A DNA stretch of 15,214 nucleotides from Rhodothermaceae bacterium (GTDB lineage Bacteria > Bacteroidota > Rhodothermia > Rhodothermales > Rubricoccaceae): contig JABDIZ010000253.1 of the NCBI GenBank assembly GCA_013003465.1, positions 1 to 15,214 on the forward strand. Reading direction: 5' to 3'. The notes beneath the pieces are model-generated. The model saw only the letters and a program-made list of their open reading frames with translations. It was not told the DNA's origin and did not search any database. Each line of letters starts with the position of its first letter. The stretch's first letter is position 1. Shown piece after piece: positions 15,037 to 15,214 of this stretch. A program made the position numbers and the translations under genes.

Positions 15037-15064
15037 CCCCTCCCCCACCAACACACTGTTCCCC

Positions 15065-15214
15065 ATGAACCGCTACTTCAAGCCTCTCGCCACCCTCGGC
15101 GCGGCGGGCCTCTTTGCCTTCGCCGTCACGGGCTGCGACTCGGGCAGCGGCGTCGATTGTGCGCTCACGCCGAACGACCCGTCCTGCCCCAACCAGAACG
15201 CCACGGTCTACCAG
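15065..15214 (+). CDS. Lipoprotein, 5' end only
   Basis: The frame starts at ATG 15065, preceded by gttcccc, and is open to the right edge (50 residues seen). A short charged N-terminus (MNRYFK) leads to a hydrophobic stretch and a lipobox VTGC with Cys24 as the likely lipidated residue, followed by DSGSG. Two further cysteines, C32 and C41, are spaced CX8C. It is 28 bp after the TonB receptor with no terminator between, so it is probably a surface or periplasmic partner of that receptor. Too little is visible to name the family; a SusD-like or other substrate-binding lipoprotein is possible. Confidence 0.8.
   Translation, partial: MNRYFKPLATLGAAGLFAFAVTGCDSGSGVDCALTPNDPSCPNQNATVYQ

Noticed and set aside
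1..15214. CRISPR array, insertion sequence, prophage, tRNA or defence system
   Set aside because: I looked for regular repeat-spacer units, transposase or integrase motifs, terminal inverted repeats and tRNA-like cloverleafs and saw none; the gene content is housekeeping and envelope.

Overview
The window is GC-rich chromosomal DNA, densely coded on both strands. Several traits point to a Rhodothermota/Bacteroidota-type bacterium (Rhodothermus, Salinibacter or Rubricoccus-like). These are a PKD-OmpA surface protein, a TonB-dependent receptor with an N-terminal carboxypeptidase-regulatory-like domain, start codons preceded by C/T-rich tracts instead of Shine-Dalgarno sequences, and high GC. 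The lineage is inferred from protein families and style. No rRNA or other phylogenetic marker was available to confirm it.

Layout, left to right. (1) The 3' end of a PKD-OmpA gene, closed by a strong terminator. (2) A 331-bp gap, then a second OmpA-family outer-membrane protein with a barrel, a proline-rich linker and an unusual set of cysteines, also closed by a clear terminator. (3) queG (tRNA queuosine maturation), convergent with (4) a large soluble PAS-PAS-GAF-PAS histidine kinase on the minus strand, which lies downstream of (5) an MFS exporter of the EntS/MFS_3 type. (6) Divergent from that exporter, tsaE (tRNA t6A synthesis) and folC (folate synthesis) run forward as a probable operon. 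(7) rho follows, with a leader that carries a candidate small ORF and alternative hairpins. (8) A second MFS transporter is convergent with rho, with a gap of only 3 bp. (9) A TonB-dependent receptor, divergent from that transporter, is followed 28 bp later by the start of a lipoprotein gene that runs off the right edge.

Most of the genes are housekeeping (queG, tsaE, folC, rho) or cell-envelope genes (OmpA proteins, TonB receptor and lipoprotein, two exporters). The TonB receptor and lipoprotein look like one uptake or surface unit. The histidine kinase is an orphan, with no response regulator in view. I see no mobile element, CRISPR array, tRNA, rRNA or defence system, and no clearly new multi-gene system. 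The most notable signals are regulatory or structural: three GGTAA repeats with exact 11-bp spacing before the TonB receptor gene, the rho leader whose small ORF stops at the first base of a hairpin, and a symmetric CX8CXCX8C motif in the second OmpA protein.
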